This document shows positions 1-8,911 of a stretch of DNA of 64,000 bases, in pieces. Numbering within the stretch: position 1 is the stretch's first letter; each line of letters opens with the position of its first letter. The DNA comes from Pseudobdellovibrio sp031428275. Its GTDB lineage: Bacteria; Bdellovibrionota; Bdellovibrionia; Bdellovibrionales; Bdellovibrionaceae. The notes beneath the pieces are model-generated. The model was not told the DNA's origin and searched no databases. It worked only from the letters and a program-made list of their open reading frames with translations. The translations under genes and the position numbers were made by a program. The stretch is from assembly GCA_031428275.1 (NCBI GenBank), contig JANPPC010000034.1:1-64000 (forward strand). Reading direction: 5' to 3'.

Positions 1-1
1 C

Positions 2-103
2 AGACGTGCTTTTGGATTTAGGAATTTTAATAATTATAGATTAAGAGTGCTTGCACTTTGTGGATGGAATGGAATAATAAATAGAACTAGAAAACTTCAT
101 TAA
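2..103 (+). pseudogene. ISL3-like transposase, C-terminal end (cut by window edge)
   Basis: The first bases encode an open frame that ends at the TAA at 101-103 and reads GFRNFNNYRLRVLALCGW before a short tail. This resembles the conserved C-terminal end of ISL3-family (DDE) transposases, where a basic, aromatic 'GFrnf-nyRlR' segment closes the protein. Only about 33 residues are visible, so it cannot be told whether the upstream gene is intact. The family call rests on one short motif and is tentative. Confidence 0.5.
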
Positions 104-111
104 CTTGAAAC

Positions 112-140
112 TGCGATTCCCCCTCTGATTGAGTAGAACC
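112..140. repeat. Candidate right terminal inverted repeat of the ISL3-like element
   Basis: Nine bases after the transposase stop there is a segment that, read on the minus strand, begins GGTTCTACTCAATCAGAGGG. ISL3-family ends often start GGC/GGT-TCTT, so this is a plausible insertion-sequence end. The left end lies outside the window, so the repeat cannot be confirmed here. Nothing recognisable lies between 141 and 325. Confidence 0.3.
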
Positions 141-325
141 AGAAGACATAGGCTTAAGTATAAATCATGGCGGCCGGAATAACGATGGCCCAAAATAAAC
201 GGCTGCAGATCAGCTGAGTGATTGTAGAATCTAGAATTTGTTTTTTAATGAGCGGCTTCTTGTCTTAGTGCTGAACTTTTACGTTTTTGCTGAACTATGT
301 TGGTTTTTATCTGCAATTAAGAAAT

Positions 326-402
<77 letters not shown>

Positions 403-571
403 ACAGATATTTGTTAAAACAATATAGTTTTTTTGCGAGTCACTGTCACGTTTATTCTTTTTTAGCCGAAATGCGAGCGGAACAGCTCAACTTAATTGCA
501 TATCATTTTGGTTTTAGCGCGTAAAGTCGCCAAAATTCAGTCGTATTTCAGGCTTCACAGAAATGCGTTCT

Positions 572-793
572 CTATTTGGCGGCGATAATCAAAGTAAGAA
601 TAAACTTTAGCGCCACAAGACCGTAAAAGTTACGGATCATTTGCACTAAGACATTAATCGGTATTTTTTCGAAATGCTCTTCAAGATCAGCAATCGAATA
701 ACTATCGAACTTGGCAGAACGGTCAAGATTACGAAGCTTACGCATGCTAATTAAGAAATTTTTAGCTTTTTGAAAACGCTCGACCTCTGCCAT
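572..793 (-). CDS. Small hypothetical protein with C-terminal hydrophobic segment
   Basis: A 73-residue protein that I do not recognise. The first ~50 residues are charged and probably helical; the last ~22 residues (VQMIRNFYGLVALKFILTLI and following) are hydrophobic and could form a membrane anchor. A GGTGGGG stretch lies close upstream of the ATG as a possible ribosome-binding site. It sits alone between the initiator tRNA and yajQ. No motif gives a function, and it could be a chance frame. Confidence 0.5.
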   Translation of the reverse strand: MAEVERFQKAKNFLISMRKLRNLDRSAKFDSYSIADLEEHFEKIPINVLVQMIRNFYGLVALKFILTLIIAAK

Positions 794-1030
794 ACCCCAC
801 CTGCTTAAATTGTAAGTACAGGGATGTTGGACTTCGAACTATGAAATGTCATCTACTCTTTTACTTAACTTATTAAACCACGATCTGTCGCGCCTCTGAC
901 AGGCGTGTCATTTCGAGTGGCTGCGACCAAGTGGGCTGCGTCACCTATGCTGCGCCACATTGACTTTAACCAATGCCCCTGTAAACATTTTTGTATTAGA
1001 CACCCGCTTTCCGCACCAGGAGATTCGCCA

Positions 1031-1516
1031 ATGCCCTCATTTGACGTCGTATCAGAAATGAATATGCAAGAAGTAGATAATGCCATCAACCAAGCCCGAA
1101 AAGATGTCGATGGCCGCTACGACTTTAAAGGCAGTAAAGCCGAAATGATCTGGGATAAGAAAGAAGTCGTTTTGCTGGCCGAAGATGACTACAAAATCGG
1201 CGCCATGGTCGATATCTTACGTACAAAAATGGGTAAACGTGGCATTGATTTACGCTACCTTAAGCTTTCTAAAATCGAACCAGCGGGCGGGCGTTTCTTG
1301 CGTCAGGTTATTACATTTTCGCAAGGGATCGAAAAAGAAAAAGCGAAAGAGATTATAAAGTTCATCAAAGATACGAAGTTAAAAGTTCAGGCGCAAATCA
1401 TGGATGATAAATTACGAATTACTTCAAAAAGTATTGATGAATTACAATCAACGATGCAAACCCTGCGCGCTGAAAATTTTGAAATTGCACTTCAGTTCGA
1501 TAATATGCGGGCTTAA
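1031..1516 (+). CDS. yajQ: YajQ-family nucleotide/cyclic-di-GMP-binding protein
   Basis: 161 residues, the usual length of YajQ proteins. The N-terminus MPSFDVVSEMNMQEVDNA and the segment DGRYDFKGSK are family hallmarks, and the whole protein aligns as two ferredoxin-like halves. Family members bind nucleotides or RNA, and in Xanthomonas one homologue acts as a cyclic-di-GMP effector. The frame is open from 905, but the ATG at 1031 with AGGAG at 1018-1022 gives the canonical N-terminus, so the upstream extension is rejected. The next gene begins about 24 bp downstream. Confidence 0.93.
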   Translation: MPSFDVVSEMNMQEVDNAINQARKDVDGRYDFKGSKAEMIWDKKEVVLLAEDDYKIGAMVDILRTKMGKRGIDLRYLKLSKIEPAGGRFLRQVITFSQGIEKEKAKEIIKFIKDTKLKVQAQIMDDKLRITSKSIDELQSTMQTLRAENFEIALQFDNMRA

Positions 1517-1540
1517 GCGAACTAACCAGGATGTTCTGTC

Positions 1541-2914
1541 ATTTATACATTAAGTAAAAAATCTTACACCTATATTGCCTACGTTACGTTTTTCTTTATC
1601 ATAACGGCGCAGGTTTTCTGGACAGCCATTCACGGCGATGGTGCCGTCTATGCTTGGATCACACGCGAAATAACCACGAACGGAATTTTTTCGCCAGAAC
1701 CCCCGCTGTTTACCCAGACGCGCATTTTTGCCGAACACCCCTATCTGTATTTCTACTTTAGCTCGTTATTTACAAATTTATTTGGATTTTCAGATTTAGT
1801 CGTCAAACTGCCGAACTATGTGATCGCCGGCCTATCCATTTATACAGTTCAAAAAATTTGCTCGATTCGACATTTAAGTTCAGTTCAAGCAAAGAGCGTA
1901 GGCCTGTTTGCCGCCTATGCTTTGATTTTGAACGGTGCTTTTATTTTGCAGGTGTCACAGCCTTCCCTTGATCCGATGGCACAGCTACTGGCCTTAGGCG
2001 CGGCCACCGTCTTGATATTTTTTAAACGCCCCTTCGTGGTCGGTTTATTGATTGGTTTAGCTTTTTTAACTAAAGGCCTAGAACTACTTCCGAATCTTGC
2101 TGCTTTATTTTTTATGACTTTGTATTTAAATCGTAAAAATCCGCCCCTGGTGATTTCGAAAAATATCTTATTTCAGCTTCTGGGGTTTTTGATTCCGATC
2201 GTTTTCTGGTTGGCTCATGATCAGCTTTCTTGGAACGGACAATGGCTAGGTACTTACTGGAATCGCCAATTTACTGTGCGATTTTTTAACCAGAACAACC
2301 AAAACACATTTTTTGATTTCAGTATTTTAATAACGTTCTTTCAAGCTTACTTTCTAGAGATCATGATTTTAAGCCTGGGCTTATGGAAGTCTAGAATGTT
2401 TAGGCGTAAGTCAGATCCGCTATTTGTTTATTTTCTTTTCTATTTATTTTTTCATTCGCTGGCCTTTTTTATCATTAAGAAAGATAGCTCACAGCACCTG
2501 ACCGGTGTATTTTTACTGGGCGCGGTTTTTGTCGGAGAATATCTTTACGAAGCCTGGCAAAAGTACAATTGGAAAGGTTTTCAAAGCGTTATTTTGATTC
2601 TGTTTTCTTTGGCAGCCGTCTACTGGGCTTTATTTGTGCTAAGCCCTTATAAAAACAAAGATTACTGGAACGAAATTAAAGCCGAATCTACCGCGCTGAC
2701 TAATAAAGATTTGCCACAAAGTATTGTAACTAAAGACATCAATGCAAATGGCTACGGAATTTTCTTTACCACGCAGTGGTATTTTTATCCCCGTAAAGTT
2801 TATTTTGAAAGTGAGGCCAATCGCTTGATCGGCCAAGAAGTTTATCTATTTCAAGGTCTTGGCGACAACCATCTAAAAAAGACCCGGGTCGTTTACCAAC
2901 CTGGTGTATTTTAA
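1541..2914 (+). CDS. ArnT/PMT-like (GT39-type) membrane glycosyltransferase, unusual start
   Basis: An integral membrane protein with about ten hydrophobic segments. Near its N-terminus come a first membrane helix, then HGDGAVYAWITREI and EHPYLYFYFSSLF; these match the layout of lipid-linked sugar transferases (GT39/ArnT), whose first periplasmic loop carries acidic catalytic residues. That essential part lies upstream of the first ordinary start codon in frame, a GTG at 1820. From the preceding in-frame stop (1523) to 1820 there is no ATG, GTG or TTG. I place the start at ATT 1541 because AGGA at 1528-1531 is nine bases before it, giving about 457 residues. The alternative is a frameshift after the ATG at 1531, whose own frame stops after eight codons. 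The substrate is unknown. Confidence 0.68.
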   Translation: MYTLSKKSYTYIAYVTFFFIITAQVFWTAIHGDGAVYAWITREITTNGIFSPEPPLFTQTRIFAEHPYLYFYFSSLFTNLFGFSDLVVKLPNYVIAGLSIYTVQKICSIRHLSSVQAKSVGLFAAYALILNGAFILQVSQPSLDPMAQLLALGAATVLIFFKRPFVVGLLIGLAFLTKGLELLPNLAALFFMTLYLNRKNPPLVISKNILFQLLGFLIPIVFWLAHDQLSWNGQWLGTYWNRQFTVRFFNQNNQNTFFDFSILITFFQAYFLEIMILSLGLWKSRMFRRKSDPLFVYFLFYLFFHSLAFFIIKKDSSQHLTGVFLLGAVFVGEYLYEAWQKYNWKGFQSVILILFSLAAVYWALFVLSPYKNKDYWNEIKAESTALTNKDLPQSIVTKDINANGYGIFFTTQWYFYPRKVYFESEANRLIGQEVYLFQGLGDNHLKKTRVVYQPGVF

Positions 2915-2953
2915 TCTATCCATTTTTAAATATTATTTAATTGATTAACAAAT

Positions 2954-3903
2954 GTCTCAGCTCGAAACGCAGAGCAAATCACCCGTCACCGCAAATTGTT
3001 ACCTGCCAACAATACTTCACTTCAAAGCGACGAAAAACCAGCCCTAGATTGGCGCGAGGTTCGCAAATATAAGCAGTTAGAAGAGGTATTTCAGCATGAG
3101 AAAATCATTTCGTCTCAATATTACACGGTTAGTTTTCGGTTCGGTGATCGTGTTTTCAGCGATGACCGAAGCTCAGCAATACACTTCGAATAAAATTCGC
3201 TGGCGTCAGTCAGAATCAGGGTGTACCCGTTGAAGTCAATTACGAAAATGGTGATATGGCGCAAGTGTACCGTCGCGAAAAAGTCGATGAGTTTCGTGGC
3301 GAGATGACCTTAAATGAAAACTCTTGTAAAAAAGTCACCGGCTTAAAATGTTATTTTGTTCTGCCCTTTGTTCGTCAACAGCACGCATCCATATGGAAAA
3401 ATCATCCGTCACGCGGTGGCCACACAGAGCACCTGCGCTTTCAAAAAATGCGCTGGGAGCGAATTGCGGCCTTTTTAAAGGGTCTCAAAGAAAATCAGTT
3501 GCTAGAAAAAACTTTAGTCGTCGTTGTGACAGAATTTAATCGAAGCCCTGGTAGAAATTCGAACGCTGGTAAAGATCATAACTATACTGATAACACGATT
3601 GCACTTTTCGGACGCAACATCAACGGCGGCAAGGTTATCGGAAATCATAAACTGTATACGCGTGGTCAAAATATGCCGCTCTCTATTTGGGCCGGAAGCT
3701 TTATTAATTACCAAAACGGACAAGTCGCTGATCTAGATGCCATCGTAAAAATGCAAACCAGCAAAAAAGTGACTTTACCCGAAAAGTACGATTTGATTCG
3801 ACCGACTGACTTATGGGCGACCGTTGCGAATAGCCTAAGCCCTGCCATTGTCAAAAATTTAGCACCGGAATCTAGACAAATACCGGGGTTATTTCGTAAA
3901 TAG
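2954..3903 (+). pseudogene. Decayed DUF1501-family gene and fragments
   Basis: Positions 3256-3903 encode the C-terminal part of a DUF1501 (sulfatase-like fold) protein, recognisable from VVVVTEFNRSPGRNSNAGKD and the following GRNINGGKVIG. The N-terminal two thirds of the family are missing. At 3096 a separate ATG opens a signal-peptide-like stretch (MRKSFRLNITRLVFGSVIVF) that stops at 3233; its continuation appears in another frame (GVPVEVNYENGDMAQVYRRE), implying a frameshift near 3195-3220. Upstream, 2954-3095 carries open but unidentifiable frames. DUF1501 genes often follow a DUF1800 partner, and none is seen here. The region looks like deletion plus frameshift debris. Confidence 0.65.
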
Positions 3904-3926
3904 CTTTTCGTCATTTAAGGATCATC

Positions 3927-5267
3927 ATGAGCTTAAAAGTATCGCGCATTCTACACGCTGGTTATCTTTTCGAATGCGGCGAAACAACGATCGCGTTTGA
4001 TCCTATTTTTGAAAATCCATTTAGTCGTAACTGCTACGCCTACCCACCCGTGAAGTTCGATATCGAAAAAATAAAATCGCTTAAACTATCCGCGGTCTTT
4101 ATTTCGCACTACCATGACGACCACTGCTCGATGGAAAGCTTGAACCTGCTTGACCGTGCCACCCCGATTTATATTTACTGTTTATTTGACGAAATGATCG
4201 ACTTGATAAAAAGCTTAGGTTTTATCGAAGTGCATTCGCTCAAATTAAATAAGCCCATCGTTTTGGGTGATATCAGCATCACCCCTAAGCGCGCCTTAGA
4301 CGCCGAAGTAGATTCAATTTTTCATATCCAGGCGTCCGGATTCAATATTTTAAACGTCGTCGATTCTTGGATTGACGATGAGACACTTGAACAACTCGCA
4401 AAATACGCGCCCTGGGATATGGTACTATGGCCCTTTCAAACCATGCGCGAAATCGAAGTTATCTCTCCGCAGCGTGCAGAAACCGCCGATTTAGAAATAC
4501 CCAGCGAATGGGCTCAGCAACTACAAACATTAAATCCAAAATATATTGTTCCTAGTTCGTGTCAGTTTCTGCAAGAACCTTGGTCTTGGTACAACGAAGC
4601 ATTTTTTCCGATTAGTTATGAGAATTTCAACCAACAAATGAAAACTGTTATTCCACGTGCGAAAGTCATCAAGCTAAACCCCGGAATTTCAACTGAACTC
4701 ACTCAGTCTGGTCTAAAAAATCTTACACGCCTAGATTGGATCATTCCAATCGGAGAACAAGATGTTGATTATCACTACAAACCAAATTTAATTCCGCCGA
4801 CGACTTCCGAAGTTTCAAAAAATTTCACAGCGCTTTCAGCAGAACAAGCTTTGCGCGTTTTAAATTACTGTAAAATAGAGATGCTTCAAAAATTAAAAGC
4901 TTTACCGGCTGCGCAAAGCGACTACTTCGCAAAATCGTGCAACTGGCAACTTTCGGTCTATGATTATTCAGGGGAAGCGCAATTGCTTTATTATAAAATA
5001 TTAGAAAATCAGATAGAACTTCTAACCGAAGCTCCGCCGATTATTCATTGGCGCACGGAAGCGGCTTTAGCGAAAATTTACGCGGCCCTTGAATACGGAG
5101 AATCGTTAACGTCAATGTATGTTCGAATTAATGAAGGCGAATTTTCGCCCGAGCTTAAGAAAAAAATTAGCGAGGTCGACATTACGGAAGACCCCCTGAT
5201 TCGCAGTCTATTCAACGGCGCCTTTGGTCATTACCAAAAGGCGCAGTTAAAAAAATTAATTACTTAA
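3927..5267 (+). CDS. MBL-fold metal-dependent hydrolase
   Basis: 446 residues. The first ~250 form a metallo-beta-lactamase fold with the metal-binding motif SHYHDDHCS near residue 61 and a second-strand Asp region (NVVDSWIDD) near residue 149. The C-terminal ~190 residues (from about LNPGISTELT onward) are not recognised and probably form an added helical domain. There is no signal peptide, so it should be cytoplasmic. The substrate cannot be inferred; the fold covers phosphodiesterases, lactonases and sulfur enzymes. The 3' end overlaps the convergent lipoprotein gene by 8 bp. Confidence 0.8.
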   Translation: MSLKVSRILHAGYLFECGETTIAFDPIFENPFSRNCYAYPPVKFDIEKIKSLKLSAVFISHYHDDHCSMESLNLLDRATPIYIYCLFDEMIDLIKSLGFIEVHSLKLNKPIVLGDISITPKRALDAEVDSIFHIQASGFNILNVVDSWIDDETLEQLAKYAPWDMVLWPFQTMREIEVISPQRAETADLEIPSEWAQQLQTLNPKYIVPSSCQFLQEPWSWYNEAFFPISYENFNQQMKTVIPRAKVIKLNPGISTELTQSGLKNLTRLDWIIPIGEQDVDYHYKPNLIPPTTSEVSKNFTALSAEQALRVLNYCKIEMLQKLKALPAAQSDYFAKSCNWQLSVYDYSGEAQLLYYKILENQIELLTEAPPIIHWRTEAALAKIYAALEYGESLTSMYVRINEGEFSPELKKKISEVDITEDPLIRSLFNGAFGHYQKAQLKKLIT

Positions 5268-5964
5268 CTAAAGTCTTAGCGACTTCAATATCTCTTTGAA
5301 ACGCGGCAACAAAAACCTTAGCTTCGTCGAATGAAATTCCTAAAGAAGAACCGATGTTAACTAAAGTGTAACGGGTTACGTTTTTGTTGTCGTATAAAGC
5401 TTGCATATCTGAGCGAGCAATACCAATTTCATCAACGCCAGAATAATCTTTGGCTTGTGCTTTCGTTAAAGCTGTTTGCAACTTCTCAGCGGCCTCGGTT
5501 GATAAATGATACTTCGTTGCCATCACTTCTACTTTTGCACGTTCAGATAAAACTTGAGTCACAGCAAACTGGCGCATGTGATCAATTTTTAAAGAACCAG
5601 TCGCTAAGAAATGACCACGACGCGGGCCCGGACCAGGACCGACATCACCACGAGGACCACAGTTTCCGTATTCACATCGACCGCCACCACGCCCATCATA
5701 ACCGCCGCGGTTGCCTCTTTGATCACGCTCTCTATCCCAATCACCGCGACCACCTCTTTGATCGCGTTCTCTGTCCCAATCACCGCGGTGATTTTCATTG
5801 CGGTCAGGCTGGCGACTAACTGGAGTATCGTCTGCTAGAATGGCCGCAACGGCAATAACAGCAACGGTTGCGGTGACTTGCTCTTCACTGCAAGATTGTA
5901 AGAAAAGACTACTAACACCTAGAACTCCGACCATCGCTAGCGATTTAATTTGGATCGATTTCAT
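5260..5964 (-). CDS. Secreted lipoprotein with Asp/Arg/Gly-rich repeats
   Basis: 234 residues beginning with a signal peptide and a lipobox-like LFLQSC, so the mature protein should start at the Cys near residue 25 and be lipid-anchored. Residues ~60-115 are low complexity: two copies of a 13-residue unit built on GDWDRERDQRG (39-bp DNA repeat around 5713-5791), then a Gly/Arg/Pro-rich stretch. The last ~110 residues are helical, with no recognised domain. The gene faces the MBL hydrolase tail-to-tail. Function unknown; the repeat may vary in copy number between strains. Confidence 0.75.
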   Translation of the reverse strand: MKSIQIKSLAMVGVLGVSSLFLQSCSEEQVTATVAVIAVAAILADDTPVSRQPDRNENHRGDWDRERDQRGGRGDWDRERDQRGNRGGYDGRGGGRCEYGNCGPRGDVGPGPGPRRGHFLATGSLKIDHMRQFAVTQVLSERAKVEVMATKYHLSTEAAEKLQTALTKAQAKDYSGVDEIGIARSDMQALYDNKNVTRYTLVNIGSSLGISFDEAKVFVAAFQRDIEVAKTLVK

Positions 5965-6033
5965 AATTCCCCCCGGAATAATTTTTGTTAAATAATTAAT
6001 TTATCTAACCAGCCAAGCACCAAAGCAACCCCT

Positions 6034-6053
6034 GTGCCACGTAGCTGTGGCAC
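6034..6053. promoter_or_regulatory. Inverted repeat upstream of the lipoprotein gene
   Basis: GTGCCAC and GTGGCAC form a perfect 7-bp inverted repeat with a 6-base spacer, 70-90 bp upstream of the minus-strand lipoprotein start. It could be an operator or a hairpin. There is no T-run on either side, so a terminator is unlikely. No regulator is assigned. Confidence 0.25.
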
Positions 6054-6204
6054 CAGCAATAGGGCGATTTTTGTGCACTTCAAGTGAATGCTTAGTCTTT
6101 ACTTAAGCAGATTATGTAATTTGCGAGCGGAAAGTGGAAAGTATGCAGCAACACCATAAGAAGAAAATAAGCCGGCAGTGCCACTTTGCGCAGAGGAAAT
6201 GTGG

Positions 6205-6411
6205 CTACCAAATTAAGTATGCGGCTGCGCACAAGGCCGCTCCGATACCCCAGTCTGCGTATGGATTTGAAGTAAAATAAGTGTATGCAATCAGTAAAAC
6301 TGAAACGACCACTAAGCGCAGGTCAGCTTTTTTACGGGCTTCCCGTAGCATCCAAAAACCGATAACGCTGAAAAAGAATCCGGCAAAGACAGATGATATT
6401 GAAAAACTCAT
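6205..6411 (-). CDS. Small two-helix membrane protein
   Basis: 68 residues with two or three hydrophobic segments (ISSVFAGFFFSVIGFWML, LRLVVVSVLLIAYTYF and GIGAALCAAAYLIW) separated by a short charged loop REARKKAD. This composition and length are typical of conserved small inner-membrane proteins of unknown function. It lies alone between two divergent spacers. No functional motif was seen. Confidence 0.6.
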   Translation of the reverse strand: MSFSISSVFAGFFFSVIGFWMLREARKKADLRLVVVSVLLIAYTYFTSNPYADWGIGAALCAAAYLIW

Positions 6412-6506
6412 CAGCGCACGGACTGCATAGCTTCGGAGTCATTCAGAAAATTTTTTTTCATTTTACTATTTCACTTTATTATTTAAGAAAAAACAAGGCC
6501 CTACGT

Positions 6507-6525
6507 CTAGGCAAGCTTTGCCTAG
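6507..6525. other. Short perfect hairpin in the spacer before the 6.6-kb gene
   Basis: CTAGGCAA, GCT and TTGCCTAG form an 8-bp stem with a 3-base loop in the 190-bp spacer 6412-6601. A T-run follows only on the minus strand and about 14 bases away, so terminator activity is weakly supported. The rest of the spacer shows nothing clear. Confidence 0.3.
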
Positions 6526-6601
6526 CGCGGTTGTGACGGTTTTCAAAGTGAGTAGCTGGTCTTTTTCTGGCCCGATTTAGTATATACGAAAGCCTACGTC
6601 G

Positions 6602-7597
6602 ATGCAGAAACTATTAAGTAATTTCACCGGCAACCGATACACTTTACATATGGTAGCATTATGGATAACAATCGGATTAATTGTATCAACTTTTTGCGTC
6701 TCGATCTTGGGAGCTACGTTTTCGATCGTAGGTATTGGCGCACTGTTTTCTGGTGCCTTGATCGCCGTATGGGCTATGGCCGCTTCGCTTGAATTAGCGA
6801 AGTTCGTATTGGCTGCCTACGTTCACCAACGCTGGACAAAGTTAAATCTTCTATTCAAATCTTACTTGGTATTCGCGATCGTCATACTGAGTGCAATTAC
6901 AAGTATGGGTATCTTCGGATTTTTATCAGACGCTTACCAATCAGCTTCGATCGCCATGGATGCCGCCAACATTAAATTAGACGCACAAAAAACACAGCTG
7001 GGAAACTTTAAAACCGAAATCGCCCGTCTTAATAAAGCAATCGATGAAATTCCTGAGACCCGCATCAGCCGTAAAATGAAAGCGCGCAGCGAAGCCGAGC
7101 CCTTAATTTCTTCGCTAAATCTGAAAGTTGAAACCGTCGAAAAAGAACTAAGTGAATCAAATTTAGCGATGCTTGAGATCAAGAAAAAAGTCGGTCCTTT
7201 GATCTACATTTCGCGTGCTTTCAATATGGATATCGATGACGTCGTTAAATATCTTATCTTGGTTTTTGTCAGCGTCTTCGACCCGTTAGCCATTTGCTTA
7301 GTCATTGCGATGAGCCAAGCTTTAGATTCACGCCGTCGTAAAGAGGGCGTGGTAACTGATCTAGCTTCGACTGCGGTTAGTGCGACACCTCAGCCTCAGA
7401 CGCAACCTCAACCACAGCCTCAACCGGCAGTGCCGATCGTTGACGTGCCGGCTACTGCTGCGGCTCAGCCCAACGTGGCTGCAGCAGAGACTTCTCCTGA
7501 AGTCGCTCATGGTGGTGACGATGAAGAGATGTTATTAATGAGATTTACGGACGAGCCTTCGAGCGAATCAAAAGATAAAAACGGAAGCGCGGTTTAA
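6602..7597 (+). CDS. Membrane protein with coiled coil and Pro/Gln-rich tail
   Basis: 331 residues. Three membrane segments lie within residues ~15-115 (for example FSIVGIGALFSGALIAVWAM and LVFAIVILSAITSMGIFGFL). Residues ~125-200 form a heptad-rich coiled coil (KLDAQKTQLGNFKTEIARLN and on). A fourth membrane segment follows (VVKYLILVFVSVFDPLAICL), then a disordered tail with QPQPQPQP and acidic residues. The topology recalls phage or bacterial DUF4407-like proteins, but I cannot name it. It is followed after 3 bp by the next membrane protein, so the two are probably co-transcribed. Confidence 0.7.
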   Translation: MQKLLSNFTGNRYTLHMVALWITIGLIVSTFCVSILGATFSIVGIGALFSGALIAVWAMAASLELAKFVLAAYVHQRWTKLNLLFKSYLVFAIVILSAITSMGIFGFLSDAYQSASIAMDAANIKLDAQKTQLGNFKTEIARLNKAIDEIPETRISRKMKARSEAEPLISSLNLKVETVEKELSESNLAMLEIKKKVGPLIYISRAFNMDIDDVVKYLILVFVSVFDPLAICLVIAMSQALDSRRRKEGVVTDLASTAVSATPQPQTQPQPQPQPAVPIVDVPATAAAQPNVAAAETSPEVAHGGDDEEMLLMRFTDEPSSESKDKNGSAV

Positions 7598-7600
7598 CGT

Positions 7601-8395
7601 ATGTTTGCAGTAAAGATCCTTGAGCGAAAAAGCGTTATTCAGCTTTTCGGGATCTGCCTGACTTTATCACCATTTTTTAATATCGGCATGATGGTTTGGA
7701 TGCAACACGCGGCTAAACATTACCGGTGGAATATGGCTACAGTTCATGCCATTGCCTCGAGCGGAACACCGCTACAATATGCGCTTAGTTTATTAAGCAT
7801 CATTATCGGAATTATCATGCTGCGTGGTTCAACCACCGCTTGGAAATACGTGCTGTTTTTACTGGGCAGTCACATCTTGACCCAAGTTGGCAGTATTGGT
7901 CACGACATTCGCGAGAACTGGCTTTGGGGCCCCTTCTTTCTAATTAACATCTGCGTTTTTATTTTTATTGCCGACCAGTTAGTTTTTAAAGCTAAAGTTC
8001 CAAAACCTAAAGAGGTTAAGCCCGTTCAAACCCCTTTGGCGGCACCCGTTTTACAACTGGTAAAAGAAGAAGTCGTTGAAGTTCCTAAAATAAAAGAACA
8101 TCCGTCGTTTCCGACCTTATATACGAAGAAGCGCACGTTGATTCAGTTTCAAGGATTTAACGGCGCTTGGGCCCAATTAATCAGTGTATCTAGCCACAAA
8201 ATTCACGTTCGTTGCATCGGTACACCGCCCGTTGATTTTCAATCACGGAAAGTTGAAATTAATTTTCGAAACGGACTTATTTTAAATACTTGGCTGGATC
8301 AAAAGTCAGATCAAGATTTCTATTTTGAATACACTCCGCTAACGGTCGACCAAATTGCACTGCTTGACCACTGGGTTAAAAAGTACGCCGCTTAG
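7601..8395 (+). CDS. Membrane protein with C-terminal PilZ-like domain
   Basis: 264 residues. Four membrane helices cover residues ~12-130. A Lys/Pro-rich linker (AKVPKPKEVKPVQ) follows, then a soluble ~100-residue beta-rich domain. That domain (KKRTLIQFQGFNGAWAQLIS, then SSHKIHVRCIG) has a PilZ-like outline but lacks an obvious RxxxR cyclic-di-GMP motif, so the label is tentative. It starts 3 bp after the previous membrane gene, suggesting a two-gene operon for a membrane complex. Confidence 0.68.
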   Translation: MFAVKILERKSVIQLFGICLTLSPFFNIGMMVWMQHAAKHYRWNMATVHAIASSGTPLQYALSLLSIIIGIIMLRGSTTAWKYVLFLLGSHILTQVGSIGHDIRENWLWGPFFLINICVFIFIADQLVFKAKVPKPKEVKPVQTPLAAPVLQLVKEEVVEVPKIKEHPSFPTLYTKKRTLIQFQGFNGAWAQLISVSSHKIHVRCIGTPPVDFQSRKVEINFRNGLILNTWLDQKSDQDFYFEYTPLTVDQIALLDHWVKKYAA

Positions 8396-8404
8396 GGTCT
8401 ACTA

Positions 8405-8821
8405 TTATTTTGCCGCTACACATTCGCCAACCCATGTTCCATCAAAAGTCACCTTAGCCGTGGCATTGCCGATCAAGCTATGGCGCCCCTTCACCTCGCC
8501 TTTTAAAGCGTAATTTTTCTTCGTGAATGTTCCGGTGATTGTTCCGGTGGCTTCCAGTTGATCATTCTTGCAGTTGACGATCGCGTTCACATTGCCTTTT
8601 TTAAGAACCCATTTCGTCAATTCACAGTCATTGCGCTTCAGCGATTGTTCAATCATTTTTTTGGGATCTTTAGCTTCGTCACTCGTCACGCAGCTTGAAT
8701 CTTTTTTAGGCGGCAGCGGTATACTGTTTAGTTTAAAATGAGCCTCAGAATCCCATTGTCCGGTTTTGATTGTTTCGGCATAGGATACGAGGGGCATAAG
8801 AATGATAATTAGATATTTCAT
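8405..8821 (-). CDS. DUF3617-like secreted protein
   Basis: 138 residues with a signal peptide ending near VSYAE. The mature part begins with a 'tGxWds' strand (IKTGQWDSEAHFKLN), then has a Cys-containing CVTSDEAKDP segment and beta strands ending GTWVGEC. This is the usual outline of DUF3617 proteins, small periplasmic beta-rich proteins of unknown role. Four cysteines could form two disulfides. It converges on the membrane gene pair with a 9-bp gap. Confidence 0.72.
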   Translation of the reverse strand: MKYLIIILMPLVSYAETIKTGQWDSEAHFKLNSIPLPPKKDSSCVTSDEAKDPKKMIEQSLKRNDCELTKWVLKKGNVNAIVNCKNDQLEATGTITGTFTKKNYALKGEVKGRHSLIGNATAKVTFDGTWVGECVAAK

Positions 8822-8911
8822 ATCTTAAATATAGCTTTACTTAAAAATTCAGGTCAATTTTTTAACCAATAAACTTGGCAAGTGTTTAGGATGCTTGCTA
8901 CTGTCAACCCC

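Noticed and set aside
905..1030. In-frame N-terminal extension of YajQ
   Set aside because: The extra 42 residues are not family-like and the ATG at 1031 has AGGAG directly upstream.
5457..5819. 120-residue His/Arg-rich frame opposite the repeat lipoprotein
   Set aside because: It is the shadow of the Asp/Arg/Gly repeat on the other strand.
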